From: Harmonia axyridis
Taxonomy: Eukaryota; Arthropoda; Insecta; Coleoptera; Coccinellidae
Length of the DNA: 64,000 nucleotides
Direction: 5' to 3'
Assembly: GCF_914767665.1 (NCBI RefSeq)
Contig: NC_059501.1
Location: forward strand, 52,700,798-52,764,797
The number at the start of each line of letters is the position of its first letter. Within the stretch, counting starts at the first letter, position 1. The notes under the pieces are model-generated. The model was not told where the DNA came from, ran no database searches, and saw nothing but the letters and a program-made list of their open reading frames with translations. This document shows positions 10,411-23,123 of this stretch, one piece after another. The translations under genes and the position numbers were made by a program.

Positions 10411-11606
10411 TCAACAGTTGAAATCATCTCCAGCGGGTTCTTCTTCAACTTCAAAGTCTTCATCAGCTGTCGCTTCTTGGTATTGTTGATATTCAGATAC
10501 CAAATCATTCATGTTGGATTCAGCTTCAGTGAATTCCATTTCATCCATCCCTTCTCCAGTGTACCAATGTAAGAAAGCTTTTCTCCTAAACATGGCTGCG
10601 AACTGTTCTGAGATCCTTTTGAAGAGTTCTTGAATGGCGGTGGTGTTTCCAATAAATGTCGAGGACATTTTCAAACCAACTGGAGGAATATCACAAACAG
10701 CCGTTTTGACATTGTTCGGTATCCACTCAACGAAATAACTGCTATTTTTGTTCTGTACAGCTAACATTTGTTCATCAACCTCCTTCATCGACATTCTTCC
10801 TCTAAACACAGCAGCAACTGTCAAATATCGTCCGTGCCTTGGATCACAGGCAGCCATCATGTTTCTTGCATCGAACATTTGTTGGGTGAGCTCTGGCACC
10901 GTAAGAGCCCTATATTGTTGGTTACCACGGGATGTCAAAGGTGCGAAACCTGGCATGAAGAAATGAAGACGAGGGAATGGAACCATATTAACAGCTAATT
11001 TTCTGAGATCAGCATTGAGTTGACCAGGGAACCTCAAACATGTAGTAACACCGGACATAGTTAAAGATACTAGATGATTAAGATCCCCATAACTTGGATT
11101 TGGTACTTTCAAAGTTCTGAAGCAAATGTCATAAAGAGCTTCGTTATCGATACAATAGGTTTCATCAGTATTTTCTACCAGTTGATGAACAGAAAGGGTA
11201 GCATTATAGGGTTCTACGACAGTATCGGATACTTTAGGACTAGGCATTACAGAGTAGGTATTCATTATTCTATCTGGATATTCCTCTCTGATTTTAGAAA
11301 TCAATAAGGTACCCATACCGGACCCGGTACCTCCACCAAGCGAATGGGTAAGTTGGAATCCTTGTAGGCAGTCACAATTTTCCGCTTCCTTCCTCACAAC
11401 ATCAAGGACAGCATCGACTAGCTCTGCGCCTTCTGTGTAATGACCTTTAGCCCAATTATTACCAGCTCCCGATTGTCCAAAAACGAAGTTGTCTGGTCTG
11501 AATAGTCTTCCGTAGATCCCAGAGCGTACTGAGTCCATCGTACCTGGTTCCAAATCCAAAAGAATGGCTCTTGGAACGTATTTGCCTCCATTGCTACGTG
11601 TTGCAA
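10411..11606 (-). CDS. betaTub60D: Beta-3 tubulin (betaTub60D type), exon 3
   Basis: This is the main exon of a complete beta-tubulin gene, 1,196 nt to the stop, starting after acceptor TTGTTTCAG. With exons 1 (33900-33956) and 2 (16413-16521) it gives 453 residues. The product pairs with alpha-tubulin and binds GTP to build microtubules. Visible landmarks are LEPGTMDS, the GTP-binding GGGTGSG glycines, MPGFAPLTSR and an acidic tail ending DDFNC. Six extra residues (VATRSN) at the exon 2/3 junction interrupt the usual EATGGKYVP stretch, giving EAT-VATRSN-GGKYVP. This insertion, FRTLKVPNPSYGDLNHLVSL, MLAVQNKN and SSTFIGNTTAI mark it as the beta-3 class, which in Drosophila is a developmentally regulated isotype. 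Odd points: SGIYGRLF replaces the near-invariant SGPFGQIF, and SVMPSPK replaces SVVPSPK. No frameshift or stop is present. Confidence 0.97.
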
Positions 11607-12242
11607 CTGAAACAAGAATAAAATTATAAATTTTCTTCTTTCTTAACTGAATGAGCTAATGATTAACGAGTTGCATGTTAGTATTCGAAAATGGTATTTT
11701 TGATACTCTCTAGAGTACATTTGATGTACATGATGAATATTTATAAGGAATAAAATATTTCAGACTTATTTTAATTATTACATTGTTGATTCCATGAATT
11801 TTACGACATTTCTCAGTTTGACAAATTAACCAGAAGTATTTCCATTTTTATCTTATTTTTTATTATATTATCCCACTTTCATAGAATGTATTTTCATTTA
11901 GAGATCAGGAAGGAACAATATAAGTGAGAAAATAAAATATAAATCCATACATTTTTGTTATATTCCTCTCATGATTCATGGATAAAAATAACCTTAAACT
12001 ATGAAATATTTGGTGTTCACAGTTGGATCATTGAGCAGTGACTCTTTAATTATTATTGATATTTTTCCTGTTTTTGGCGAATTAATAGTTGTTATACTTT
12101 CCTGTTGGTGTTTTATTGCGATTTATCACATAAATTTAAAAATTGCTGGATTTCAGACAGGTTTTTGAATAACTACTACCTATTTTTGTTGAATGAGTAT
12201 CCTTATTGCATATGTTTACTCAGGGTGTTGCCGAGCGTTGAC

Positions 12243-12690
12243 AATTCCTGAATTGGAGATACAAATGAAAATGAGAAATTCCTCGCATAATTTTAAATAA
12301 AAAAGGTCCTATATTCATAGGTTCGCAAGCGCTTTGTTTCTGCGATACAGGGTTGATATTTGATATTTTTTCTCAAAGCAACTGCATTCACAAGATATCT
12401 AATTGAAATTTGGAATACATATTCCAATTTGGATTTTACATCACTTGATATGTCATTTTTGATTTCAAGTCTACAGGGTGATATTTCTTTCTGGGACATT
12501 GCCCGTTTTTTCCTTCAGAACTTTTTTTGGTGGTAATTTATAACATGAAAAAAGAAACTTTGACCTAGTAGATTTTAAACTTGGTCTCTTGTAGTTTCTT
12601 CGTATCGGCTACCGATTTTGAGAAAAAAAATTGAAACAATTATCTCGAAATCCTCAGGAAAATCTGAATGATCATAAAAACCCCCGGTGA
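12243..12690 (+). mobile_element. Truncated TACAGGG-type element
   Basis: The sequence follows that of the elements at 48328-50389 and 51692-52404: AATTGGAGATACAAATGAAA, then a CACAAGATAT(C/T) block, CTACAGGGTGATAT, a TTCTGG...CAGAAC block, and TCCTCAGGAAAATC. It has no coding capacity and lacks a clear right terminal repeat, so it is a non-autonomous or truncated copy inside the tubulin intron. Confidence 0.65.
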
Positions 12691-12746
12691 ATTGCGCTCT
12701 CAAATTCAATGTGGGGGTTATATTTCAAAAGAAAATGAGAAAAGCT

Positions 12747-12853
12747 TTGACGTAAAAACTGGAACTTTTGAGCGCTTGTTGATTCATGCGTAAATAGCGA
12801 AAATGAGGCCTCCAAGAGCGCAATTTAAGCATGAATAAATGAGCTTAACATTA
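12747..12853. repeat. GAGCGCTC-family copy with both arms
   Basis: The left arm has TGACGTAAAAACTGGAACTT, then TTGAGCGCTTGTTGATTCAT. The right arm is the rough inverse (CAAGAGCGCAATTTAAGCAT). It lies within betaTub60D intron 2. Confidence 0.5.
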
Positions 12854-13499
12854 GTGCTTTCCCCATTTTCCTATTTACAAGAATAAGAAACCGATATTTC
12901 CTATTTAACCCATCACGAGAACATTAATTACTTATCATTTCAGACCAGGTTAGTAATATGATATTGAAACCTCTCGAATGTCTTCCTTCCTTCGAAAACA
13001 TTCGCATATTCATGACAAAGTTTAGTAACCCTGCGATTTGGTGATTCATTCTGGACAATTGACGGTCTTCAAGATACTTCGTTTCCTGTTTAATTTTGGA
13101 AGTCAACATAATGCGTTTCTTGAATCACATTATTACACTGACAAGAATATAATAGATAGGAACTCGGTTTTTATACGTGTTCCTGAATGTCATCGAGGAT
13201 AAAAAAAATCTTTAACTTTTGTTTTATTTATTTCAATAATACACCTCTGAAATCATTCAACGACAAGTTATTTCTTTGATCTTTTTGAATTATGTGATCT
13301 GAAGAATCAAAATCGAATAAAAAACTTCGTCCGTTCTTTAGCTTTTGCTATTGGCTTCCAGAGCTTTTCTCATAAACGACAAAAGCGATTTCCATGAAAT
13401 CAGATATATCTTATTGATTCTGGCTGATCGAAAAATAAATTACTCGAAAAATGAGTAAGTACATAGAATTACGACATCCCAGACGTGTAATGCCATAAT

Positions 13500-13890
13500 T
13501 AATACGTAAATAGTAATTTACGTAACAAGTCCGGAAAATAGGGTTTTTTTGGACGAATAGACAAAATTCCAGTGGAAGTCTGTGAGTCCAAAAAAACTAT
13601 TTTTGGGCATGTTGCGTACAATATTTTTTCGGCAACCATGTAAAATAACACTATCGCTGCTACTTTCCATATTTTATTGCGATTGCGATAAAAAAACATG
13701 CAAATTTTTGACAACTAATTTCATATGAACTGTCAGCCGTTATCTTGGTTACTATGGATTCTATGATTCTTTTCCGGCCTAGTCCGGGAAGTACGTACTT
13801 TCCGGACTAGGCCGGGAAATGCTACTTTCTCAGAGAAAAAGCGTCCGGAAAGTGAACACTTTCCGGACGGTTGCCGAAAAAAAAATTTCA
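13500..13890. repeat. Cluster of palindromes, two of them GC-rich
   Basis: TACGTAAAT/ATTTACGTA arms lie at 13503-13524. An inverted pair around GTCCAAAAAAAC lies at about 13533-13610. A near-perfect 48-bp palindrome at 13771-13818 is built on CCGGCCTAGTCC / GGACTAGGCCGG. A second hairpin lies at 13842-13869 (CGTCCGGAAAGTG, 2-base spacer, inverse). TCGGCAACC at about 13630 and GGTTGCCGA at about 13868 bracket the group, suggesting one foldback element of roughly 250-370 bp. Confidence 0.65.
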
Positions 13891-16412
13891 TTCCAAAGCC
13901 CGAGCTCAATAGTTTCGGAATTTTTGAATATTACATTCTGAATATATTGAATGAGAAGCAATGTATTTTTGTAACTTTTTTTAATGGAATATAATCAGTA
14001 TAAATCTATAGAAGAAAAAAATATTAGGAGCCTGTAGCGATCCTGGTACACCTGAGGATTCGAAAAATCATCGATTGGAGAATCGGCTCTCGTTGAAGAA
14101 ACCCTCCCAATTTGGGAGCAGATTTGGTATTATTTACTTGAATTATGAAGGGATTTCTCAGGACAGGGGTGACTTATTTTGTCGGCATTGGCCATAAAAC
14201 GTGACGTAGTGGTGATCCTTCTTCAAGGAACCCATATGGCAATTGAAGAATAACTCCGTGAAAGAAGATTTTTAGCAGATTTTGTATTGATAGATGGCTT
14301 ATTGAGTTCTGTTTATGGTATGGCTTGTTATTTTGAAAAATCATTAGTAAGTGGTGGGTTGTTGAATTGGTCCGAAAATATTTTTTATTACTTTCAAATT
14401 TTATAATATTTTCGTCGTTAATATGTACAAACCTTTCAATACTCTTTGGACTATAACTTTCGATATGATTCTTTTTAATCCTTTATTGTGGTGATTCCAA
14501 TTGTCATCATTTAATGTCGTAAAAAATGGAAACTGTAACTTTTATTACCCCTCTCTGGTTCTTTTCTTTTTTCTCACTTTTAAGAATGAAGGATTTTAAT
14601 TGGATGAAGAAGGAGCCCTTCAATATAAAATATGTCAGGTTATTTTGTGAACAAATACATAAACCAATCATTACACCTATCCGGGGAGACAAAGCTTTTG
14701 CTGAGATTTTTATCTGATCTCTTGTATCATACGTTGAAAAGTATGATGCCACGTTCACCGCTCCTCTGCTAATAGTGAGATTTATCGGCACATGCTTCAT
14801 TGTTTGAAATTAACAATTTTTTGAATTGCTCTTTTTATTGCTTATTAGTTATTATTCAATAATAAAACATTTATTATTATCAAGTATATTCAGCGTGTAA
14901 TATTCAAAAATTCCTAAGGTATGAGCTAGGACTTTGCGGTGATGTTTTTTTACGTATGATCGTGGTAATACAAATCTGGAATTTCGTAATTCTATGTAGT
15001 CATTTTTGGAGTATATGACTGATATTGTCCTAATTTTCTCTAATTCTGTGGTTATTCCGTTCATTCTTCCACATCTTGTAGAACAAAATCGTGCGAGAAC
15101 AAATCAGAAAAGCACAGTTTTCATGGTTATATTTTATTATTATATGTTGGTACTCCGAACTTTCCGCCACGGCTTCATCTGTCAATTCATCAATTTGCCT
15201 TATAGAAATCAGTTCTGCCAACCAACATTTTTCAATGCAAAAATCACTAAATGATATTTATGGAAATATTTCATTAATTTCAATAAATATTCAATGAATT
15301 AGAGAAAATAATGTATAATACCCGTATGTATAAAAACTCGCCAGTTCGTGGCTCGTTTTTTAATTTCGAACTCTTGGAAGAATATCAATGCCTTCTGCAC
15401 TTGTATTATAAATAACTATTTTAATATTACTTGCTGAATATACGAATAATAAGCACTTAAGGAAAATATTTCATGAATGCATAGCCAACAGATCGAAAGA
15501 GAGATTGTTACATAATTTTTAAGAATTTCAATGAATTCAGGTATTCTATAATTTAAATATAAGACAAATTAATTTTGAATTTTTTTCCAGAAGAGGGTGA
15601 ATAAACAACGCTCGTATTGAATTAAAATGAAAAACTGACAAAGAAGAATATTATACAGCCTGGCCCAAATAAAATCTGGATATTTCCGTTATTATGAGTT
15701 TTTCCGAAAAACGCTATTTGATCAAATGGTCAAATTTATGAACGAATTCTAAATGGTGAGATGTTGAAATTATTTATCATTCCTTCCGCTCAGTAAATTT
15801 TTATTCAATTATACTATCAACATTTTGTAGGTATGATCAAAGAACAAGCAATTATAACAATTTGAAGACCACACAAGAAGTGCTTCCATACAGTTAAATT
15901 TAAATTAAGGACCCTATTCTTCAGATTCCTAAGATTTTCTTCATTTTTAATACTTAATAAATCCTCATCAGTTATTGGAAGTGTTTTCAATCGTTTATTT
16001 GTGATTATTTCCGAACAATTCAAGTCAGCAGGGTTCATACTTCTACAGAGAGAATCATAAAAATGCTGAACAAAAAGCGAAAAATTTCAATTAACGAAAT
16101 GGCAATTCAATCTAATTTTTGAATTCATGAACAATATTTTGAAGAGATATAAGTAAAAAGATTTCGAATTATCTTAATTTGTTATATTGGGCGTGCTTTT
16201 CTGATGATTAATTATTTTTGTGAATGATAAGGTCAGCACACACAACTGTAGTGGCGTGATTCAAATCCCAGACTTTCTGATGAGACAACAGCATATATAG
16301 TTACCAAAAAAATTGAATGTCTGTGGTAGGATTCAAGAAGGTGAATTTTATTTCAATCTACTTCAAGATCAAACGTATCTTCCAACGCATGATTATATTA
16401 ATATGTATTTAC

Positions 16413-16521
16413 CTGTAGCTTCATTGTAGTATACATTTATTCTTTCTAATTGCAATTCGCTATCTCCAGTGTAAATACCACTAGGGTCTATTCCATGTTC
16501 TTCAGAAATCACTTCCCAGAA
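16413..16521 (-). CDS. betaTub60D: Beta-3 tubulin, exon 2
   Basis: A 109-nt exon coding residues 20-55 plus the first base of codon 56. It begins FWEVISEEHGIDPSGIYTGD and ends INVYYNEAT. The acceptor is TTTCAG and the donor is GTAAAT. It joins exon 1 in phase 0 and exon 3 in phase 1, where the split codon becomes the first valine of the six-residue insertion. Confidence 0.95.
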
Positions 16522-18869
16522 CTGAAAAAGAAAACATATTTTAGAACATCTAATTTGAAGTATATGTTGAAGGAAAATATAGTAAGTAGTAAGTCAGTGT
16601 ATCGGGTGTTCCAAATTCGTTGTCTAGTGACAACAGAAAAAAATAGTGGCACATTTTCGGGCTCGATTTTTGAGAGAATTGATTTTCTCATGACTTCTTT
16701 ATTACTGGGACAATAAACATGAAATATGCACATGCTATAGGCACATTTTTTTAGTATCGAATTTAGAATCGAATGGTTTTATCATTTGGTTTTTAATGCA
16801 ATCACTTTTCAAGTTATAATACAAAGTTTTGTTTTTTCAAATATAAACCATACAAATTTCTGTTATTTATTAATTATGAGATCTCCTCACTAGACTAAGA
16901 ATTTGGGACAACTAATACAATCAATCGAAATTAACAATGCCTTTCATAAATGCCCCTGAATTTTTCAGAAATTCCAAAGAAAATTGCGAAAAAGATTGAA
17001 AAAAAATTAAAAACAATAGGTAATGGTGGTCAGGAAGTTCTACCTATATGCATGTTCATCATGTGAAAAAAAATGACTATATATGTACTTTAATAATGTT
17101 TTATTTTCAATACGAACATATGAGCTATAGCCATATGAAACGCACTAGGAAAATAAAGCACAGTAAACTAACTTCATGTCAGATGAAGTTAAACCATCAC
17201 GTGAGTAAGACAGACAGTTGTATCAACCCAGCGACCACAATAATTTAGAATCTCTTCAACAGATAATTCGAATAACTAGTACAATATTGTGAGTGTATGT
17301 ACAACAAAGCGGTCATCCACTCAAATACTTGGTCAACGCTAGCATTGTGGAAAGTTGAAGAAGACTTCAAAAATGAAAATTACTCTCTTTTTTTTTTGTT
17401 CACGACGAATTTCTAGTGTTCACTACCTGACATATAGATAGAAGTGGACTAGCTTGAAATTCATAGAGGAGGTATGAACCAATTTTTTCAGGTAATTTTC
17501 ACTGAAAATTAAATTTTTCAGCTTGTTTTGAAAAATTCGAGAATAACTATTTATCAAAATTCGTACAATAGTTCCTTTCAATCGTATAAGCTATATTACA
17601 TACGAAATTAATTTCTAACGTCTATCAGAAGATGTTTATTTCAATGGTATAGCTATATATCAAATATAATAATATCAAAGCCGTAAGCTGGATTACCGTG
17701 AAAACTGTCTGAACATCTATATAATTGAAGCAGTAATTAGAGTCCTTCAGAATTTGTTGAGATGAAAATTAGTCCGGAATTATGTTTCATAATGACTCGT
17801 TAGGAGTTTGTTGAACTTTGGGGCACCTTAAGAGAGATGTCTTAAATATAGACGGCTAACTCTTAATTCAAGATGTTGGAAGACTGGCAAAATTGAAAGA
17901 TGTTGTACGAGTTTCTCTCTGATTTCCAAAAACAAAAATACTCTATAAACCATTTGATATGATTCTTAAAAAATATCTAATGAAAGGAAGTGAACCAATT
18001 ATATGATAATTTTGAAATGATGACAGTATTTTGAATGTTTGAAATTCACTTCTGCGCAATATCTGAACTACTCAAGTTCACCCCCATCTATTTCTTGAGT
18101 ACTTCAGCTGGCACATCAAATATCTGAGAAAATTCATAATAAAATTAATAGTATCTAATAGATAGATAGTGTTATACAAATATACTGTTATATTCGCTAC
18201 TTCTTCCATTTTGATGAGTAACCAGATCACTACCATAGCCATCAAAGGCATAAACAAAGTTTATTGCGCAAGGTGTTAGTGTTACTGGAAATTGGTTCAT
18301 TTTCTATTACGAAATTCTTCATCTCAAATTATCCCAGAACCTGCATCTCTCAGGTTCAGGTAGAATATTAGGTCATCAGGGCGACTTAGGGAAATGGCTC
18401 TCTTCCGTGAATTTGGCTGAATTTTTGGTATGTAATAGTTCTTGGTTGCCTGATCAAAAATGTCCCTAACCATAAAGCTCAAAAATGAACAGTTTCCGAG
18501 ATGTTTCCATTTTAGCGTTATTTGCTTATCAATCGGGGAGATTTCAATTACTTATTATGGTTGAGTCGGATTTGTATGTTCGGCGCCCAGAACCCGACTG
18601 AGAAATCGTCTTCTTCAGTTATATTAGGCTCCGCCATAGATAAAACGTTTCATACCCTGCTCAGCACTTGCTAGGATGAGATACAAAATCAATGTTCTTC
18701 CATACATCTTTTCATGCTACAAGATAACGCCAGAATAATTGACATTTTCGAGAAGCGATATATTTTGGGTATTTTTTAAAAGTAACCATAATAACTGACT
18801 TCGACTATATCTGATGTCCAATAAAATCAAATATGTTTTCCAAAATATTTGATAAATAAAAATATGAGG

Positions 18870-19390
18870 AATGCACTGACGTGAAGACAGGATCTTTTTA
18901 CGGATAGTACTATCACGATAGTGTGTTAGTAATAGTAACTATCGCAGCAACTCTCACCATGTGAACTACTCGATAGTTACTATCGTGATGTCACACTATC
19001 ACATTAGTACTATCGCGATAATTACTATACCTGTGAAAAAGAGCATTTAATTCATGCGCCAATTGTATCCTGGGAATCACATAACTGTATATAGATAGAT
19101 ATGTGGTCTTCAAGTTTCCATCAATCAACATTGAAATCCAAAAATATTATTGTATTATATTTACTTGCAAAATCTCAACTAGGTCTGATGCATCAGACCA
19201 TATCAAACTTTGGGCAAAATTTCGTGTTGATAGTGTTATTAATCTCACGCAGAATATCGCAAAAAAAATTCCCAATAATTCTGTTACAACACATATGTGT
19301 TGTAACACTATCAACACGAAATTTTGCACAAAGTTTGATATGATTTTTCATGCACTCAATATAAGCGAGCGCTCAAAAATACTTTGTGAT
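18870..19390. mobile_element. GAGCGCTC element broken up by two hairpin elements
   Basis: The left arm starts GCACTGACGTGAAGACAGGA at about 18873 and is interrupted at about 18900. It resumes at 19041 with GAGCATTTAATTCATGCGCC. A right arm (CATGCACTCAATATAAGCGA then GCGCTC) lies at about 19350-19385. Hairpin 1 has arms at 18902-18944 and 18970-19015, built of CGATAGTnACTATCG units. Hairpin 2 has 40-bp arms at 19199-19238 and 19303-19342 with one or two mismatches. Two perfect palindromes lie alongside: 19182-19199 (GGTCTGATGCATCAGACC) and 19282-19307. Confidence 0.65.
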
Positions 19391-20854
19391 ATTGATAATC
19401 AATAATATATTTTTATTAGCAAGAATTTTTTATTTTGTTGACGCAGGAGGTCTCTTAAATGAAATATTAACTGAATTATTTCGTTCCCTTTTATTATCAT
19501 GTCCTGCATTCTTAGTTCCAGAAATAGTTCAATCGGAAATCAATAAGGCCTCAACACAAAGTGACGGCCATGTCCTAGGACAATGACTCGAAGAGTAATC
19601 GATTTTTACCACTAATATTCATGAATCATGTATGAATATGTACGGTAATTTTCTGATATTATGTTACGATTATATTGAGGTGAACAACATACATAAATAT
19701 AGGAAGAAGAATCAATAAAAGTTGATGTCAATATCTCAGGAAGTTTCCTGGCAAAATTGAAGGTAGGATGAAATAAAAGTTTCAAACTATATTCAACTTT
19801 TCTTCTTTCCTTTCTCACTCCTTGAATATTATATTATGCTAAAATATAGTTTTTTCACTTAATATTCAAACAAGGTCTCTAAGTAGTGCTCGAACTTGAC
19901 TTCATGCACTCGTTTTGAGGAATTCGTTGTGATATTTTATTCTATCAATCGAATCAGCAAAATCCAAACAAACGAATACAACGTAGTACAGATATTTTTG
20001 ATTATTTCGCTTTGATCCGTTAGTCAAAAACCGGCTCGGAGGAGCATTCACAGTTAGTGATTTCGATGGCTAGTGACGTGACATTGGATTTGCTGCTGAG
20101 AAGCGTGTGCCAAGTGGTTATGGCTATTTCCCATGATAGCTGATGATTTATGTCTATCCGAAGTAGTATGATAGCTATACATTAACCAGAAAGACAACGT
20201 GAAAAGCATGCCTTGGTGGTCTCATTAACATGATTTCTGAAATGACTAACTAGTTCACTGTTCACTTTGCACCAAATCCTCCTTATACCCTGGCATTGTT
20301 TTACTTGTGAATGTAATCCTTCCATTCATACAGAAATCCAAAAATTATTCTTTCTGGTGTCATCAAGTATACAATGGATATACTTGTCCTTCCAAAACAC
20401 TGACGATAAAGTTATCAATAGTAGGTATAACATAATACTATTACTAATAATGTAATATGGAAGAGAGAATTTTGGCAGCGAGACTAAATGTTTGAAGGCA
20501 ACCGTAGTGAAGCTTATAGTTACAGTTGTATCACAAAAAGTGCTTTCCTCTGAATAAAACAAGTTATTATTTCCGCAAGCAACCCCCAAGCAATATAATT
20601 GAGAGAATTTCTCGAAAAAAATTCTAACTCAGCAGATTTAAAATGATCCAAAATACATTTGCGAGGTAACTAGTTTCGTAGCTGTCATGGCGACAAAAAC
20701 TGAAAATTCAACATAATAAAGGCCATAGTCGTTCGAAGTAACAGGCACCTAGTGGTTTAGCTACATGAGTTTTTACGGTTGTTGTCTATGGTTTGCCAGT
20801 TAAGAATGTCATATTGTGCTGACATCTCTGTTCAGTAAGGTTAGGAAACCCATC

Positions 20855-21408
20855 ATGAATCGTTTGATGCCAGAACAACGTTTCCAAATTGTGAAAATTT
20901 TCTTTAAAAAAAATTGATCTATTCGCGAAGTTCCTAGAGCACAGCACTTCGTCCATTTTACGGTCAACATAATCGGTCTAGTGAGCAAACAATTCGTGCA
21001 GTTATTGATCGTTTTTGCACTAATTTTACTCTTCCCGATTCAAAACCATCCACCAAACAAAAAAGTTTGCGTACCGAAGAAAATATTTCTGCTCAGTAGC
21101 GCGCGAAGTGTTGAAGAAGACGCCGAAATGTTCATACGTTGCCATTCCCAACTTGTTGGTCTTTCTCCTTCGGAAACATGGAAAATTTTTACTAAGGATT
21201 CCGGCTAACATGCCTATAAAATACAGCTCGTGCAAGAATTAAAGTCAAATGACCATCGTTTACATCGCATTTTTGCTAATTCGGCTAATTTCAAACTGGT
21301 CAAAGACGAACATTTTTTCATAAAGGTCTTTGTTAATTGTCATTGATTTATGCCGATAAACCAGCAACTCCTGAAGCATTGGAAGCCAATATTCAAGACA
21401 AGACAACA
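20855..21408 (+). pseudogene. Mariner-like transposase relic with internal deletion
   Basis: It starts ATG with MNRLMPEQRFQIVKIFFKKN and proceeds through RSVEEDAEMFIRCHSQLVGL, SPSETWKIF, and IQLVQELKSNDHRLHRIFAN. These are the N-terminal helix-turn-helix part of a Tc1/mariner transposase. It then jumps at about 21349 to YADKPATPEALEANIQDK, which belongs near the C-terminus. The DDE catalytic core between them is missing, and there are stops and frameshifts. It is dead, and lies in antisense to the host gene inside intron 1. Confidence 0.8.
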
Positions 21409-23123
21409 TTTTTTTTTTCAGCCAGGAATGGTCTCAAACGATGAGGTTGGACTCACTGATGATGAATTGGACCTTTAATTCGGTTCTGTCCGTCCGGCCA
21501 ATTTATACAATATGATAGTAGGATCCAGAAACTTTCAATGTTGAATTTTAGAAGAATATAAAAAAATTATATAGGTATATACAGAATAAGGATTTCAAGC
21601 TCTCATGAAATAGTAGATGAATTAATATTCAAAAAACAACAACTAAAACTGTTCAAATTTGTGGACCCATTTCAACTACATAACACATTTGTGTGTTGTA
21701 ATTGTATTTCACAAATGAGAGACAAAATTTTATAAAATAAAGAAAATTAATTAATGAGATCAATATTTTTCCATGGTTTTCAATAGTTCAATGATTTCGA
21801 TGTTAGTGGTATATATAAACTATTCTGTGACGAATGCCCTGCCTTTTATATATGTAGGTTAAACTGGTCATTCTCTGAAAGTTAGGATTGAACACAAGGA
21901 GTCGATTCTTCAAAAGAAATCCATTTGTGGCTTCTCCATTACTTGATGATTACTTGTAATTATTTCATAGATTTCAATAAGATTTATACGATGGCAAAAA
22001 AAAAGCAATTGGATCTGTTTCTAGATATATAAACATAAAAAAAAATTGTAATTGGGAAAGATAAATTATTGGAACTCCGCTTTGCTCCAGTTTCAACATT
22101 TGTCATTTGATGTTTATTTGTACTGTCTTATATGTATGTACTTTACAGTTACAGTCAATTGTTTCAGTTTCCACGCTCTTCTCTATAGGAGATTTTTCAT
22201 TTAAGTTTGAGTCACGTTTCGACAAACACTTATTAAAAATCCCTTAGACAATAGTGTGGTTGTTTTAGTTTTCAATAGGTATAATTCTACAAACAGAATT
22301 GGAATAACATCAAATTTAGATACATTCATTGAAATAATTTAATTACATATTTGGATATCGAGTGACATTACAAAAATCGTAGCATAAAAACTTTTCAGCT
22401 TTTTAATAGTGAACAAAAACTCTTCTATGAAAAGTTGGACATTGCATTCCGAAAAATAACCTGCGAATTAGAAGAACCAGACCAATATAATAATAATTCA
22501 CCTGGAACGTAGCTCTGGTTCATTTTATGCAAAAGTCGCCAGACCATAACGTATACGATTTTTGGGTGATTTCAGGTGGCTGGTTGGTTTTTACTTTTCA
22601 GACGTATCACTCGAGCATGAGAATTATTATTCTGACGAATGAAATGTTAGGATTGAATATTTCCCGCGGTGTATCATTTAATAGATCATTGCCCCACAGG
22701 ATGCTTATTAGTTCATTATTTCTAGAATTCGTAGTTATTATGGAAAACTGTTATTACGTATAGAAAACGAATACATTCACGCAGTAATTTTCCTTCGAAA
22801 AAAGATCATTTGTTTATGGATCCATTTAATTTATTCGCATTTCCCAATGAAATTTAATGAAGGAAGCTTATGACTTAAATGCCACGATAAAAATGTTTCA
22901 CTCAAAAACAAATATCCAACAACCATCATGCCGATTTTATTGTTTTCCCAAAAACCAAATTACCACGCAGTTCACATTAAACAAAGAATAGAGCGCTGCA
23001 AGTACTTTAGAGGATCTTAAAAATGCGTTTGAAAAATGTTTTTATGCTTGGATTATTATTCAGGCATATTTTGAAGGCGAGATAATTAATTTGGAAGAAT
23101 CATACATATTTTTGTTTAGTTTA

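Larger units (their letters stand above)
11607..16412 (-). other. betaTub60D: betaTub60D intron 2
   Basis: A 4,806-bp intron from GTAAAT to TTTCAG. It contains a fragment of the TACAGGG-type element at about 12243-12690, a GAGCGCTC-family copy at 12747-12853, and a palindrome-rich stretch at 13500-13880. The remainder is AT-rich. Open frames on the minus strand around 14500-16040 (for example one starting at 16038) are of a length expected by chance at this base composition and were not called genes. Confidence 0.8.

Noticed and set aside
10748..11307. Plus-strand open frames opposite betaTub60D exon 3
   Set aside because: Antisense readings of the tubulin exon with no independent evidence.
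11590..11606. Alternative 3' splice site that would remove the six-residue tubulin insertion
   Set aside because: The only other AG in the inserted 18 bases (GTAG before CAATGG) would shift the reading frame, so the insertion is not optional by simple acceptor choice.
14507..16038. Open frames on the minus strand inside betaTub60D intron 2 (for example those starting at 16038, 15221 and 14800)
   Set aside because: Their lengths (60-97 codons) are expected by chance in DNA this AT-rich across six frames. Splice sites with agreeing phases could not be found to link them, and no family motif was seen.
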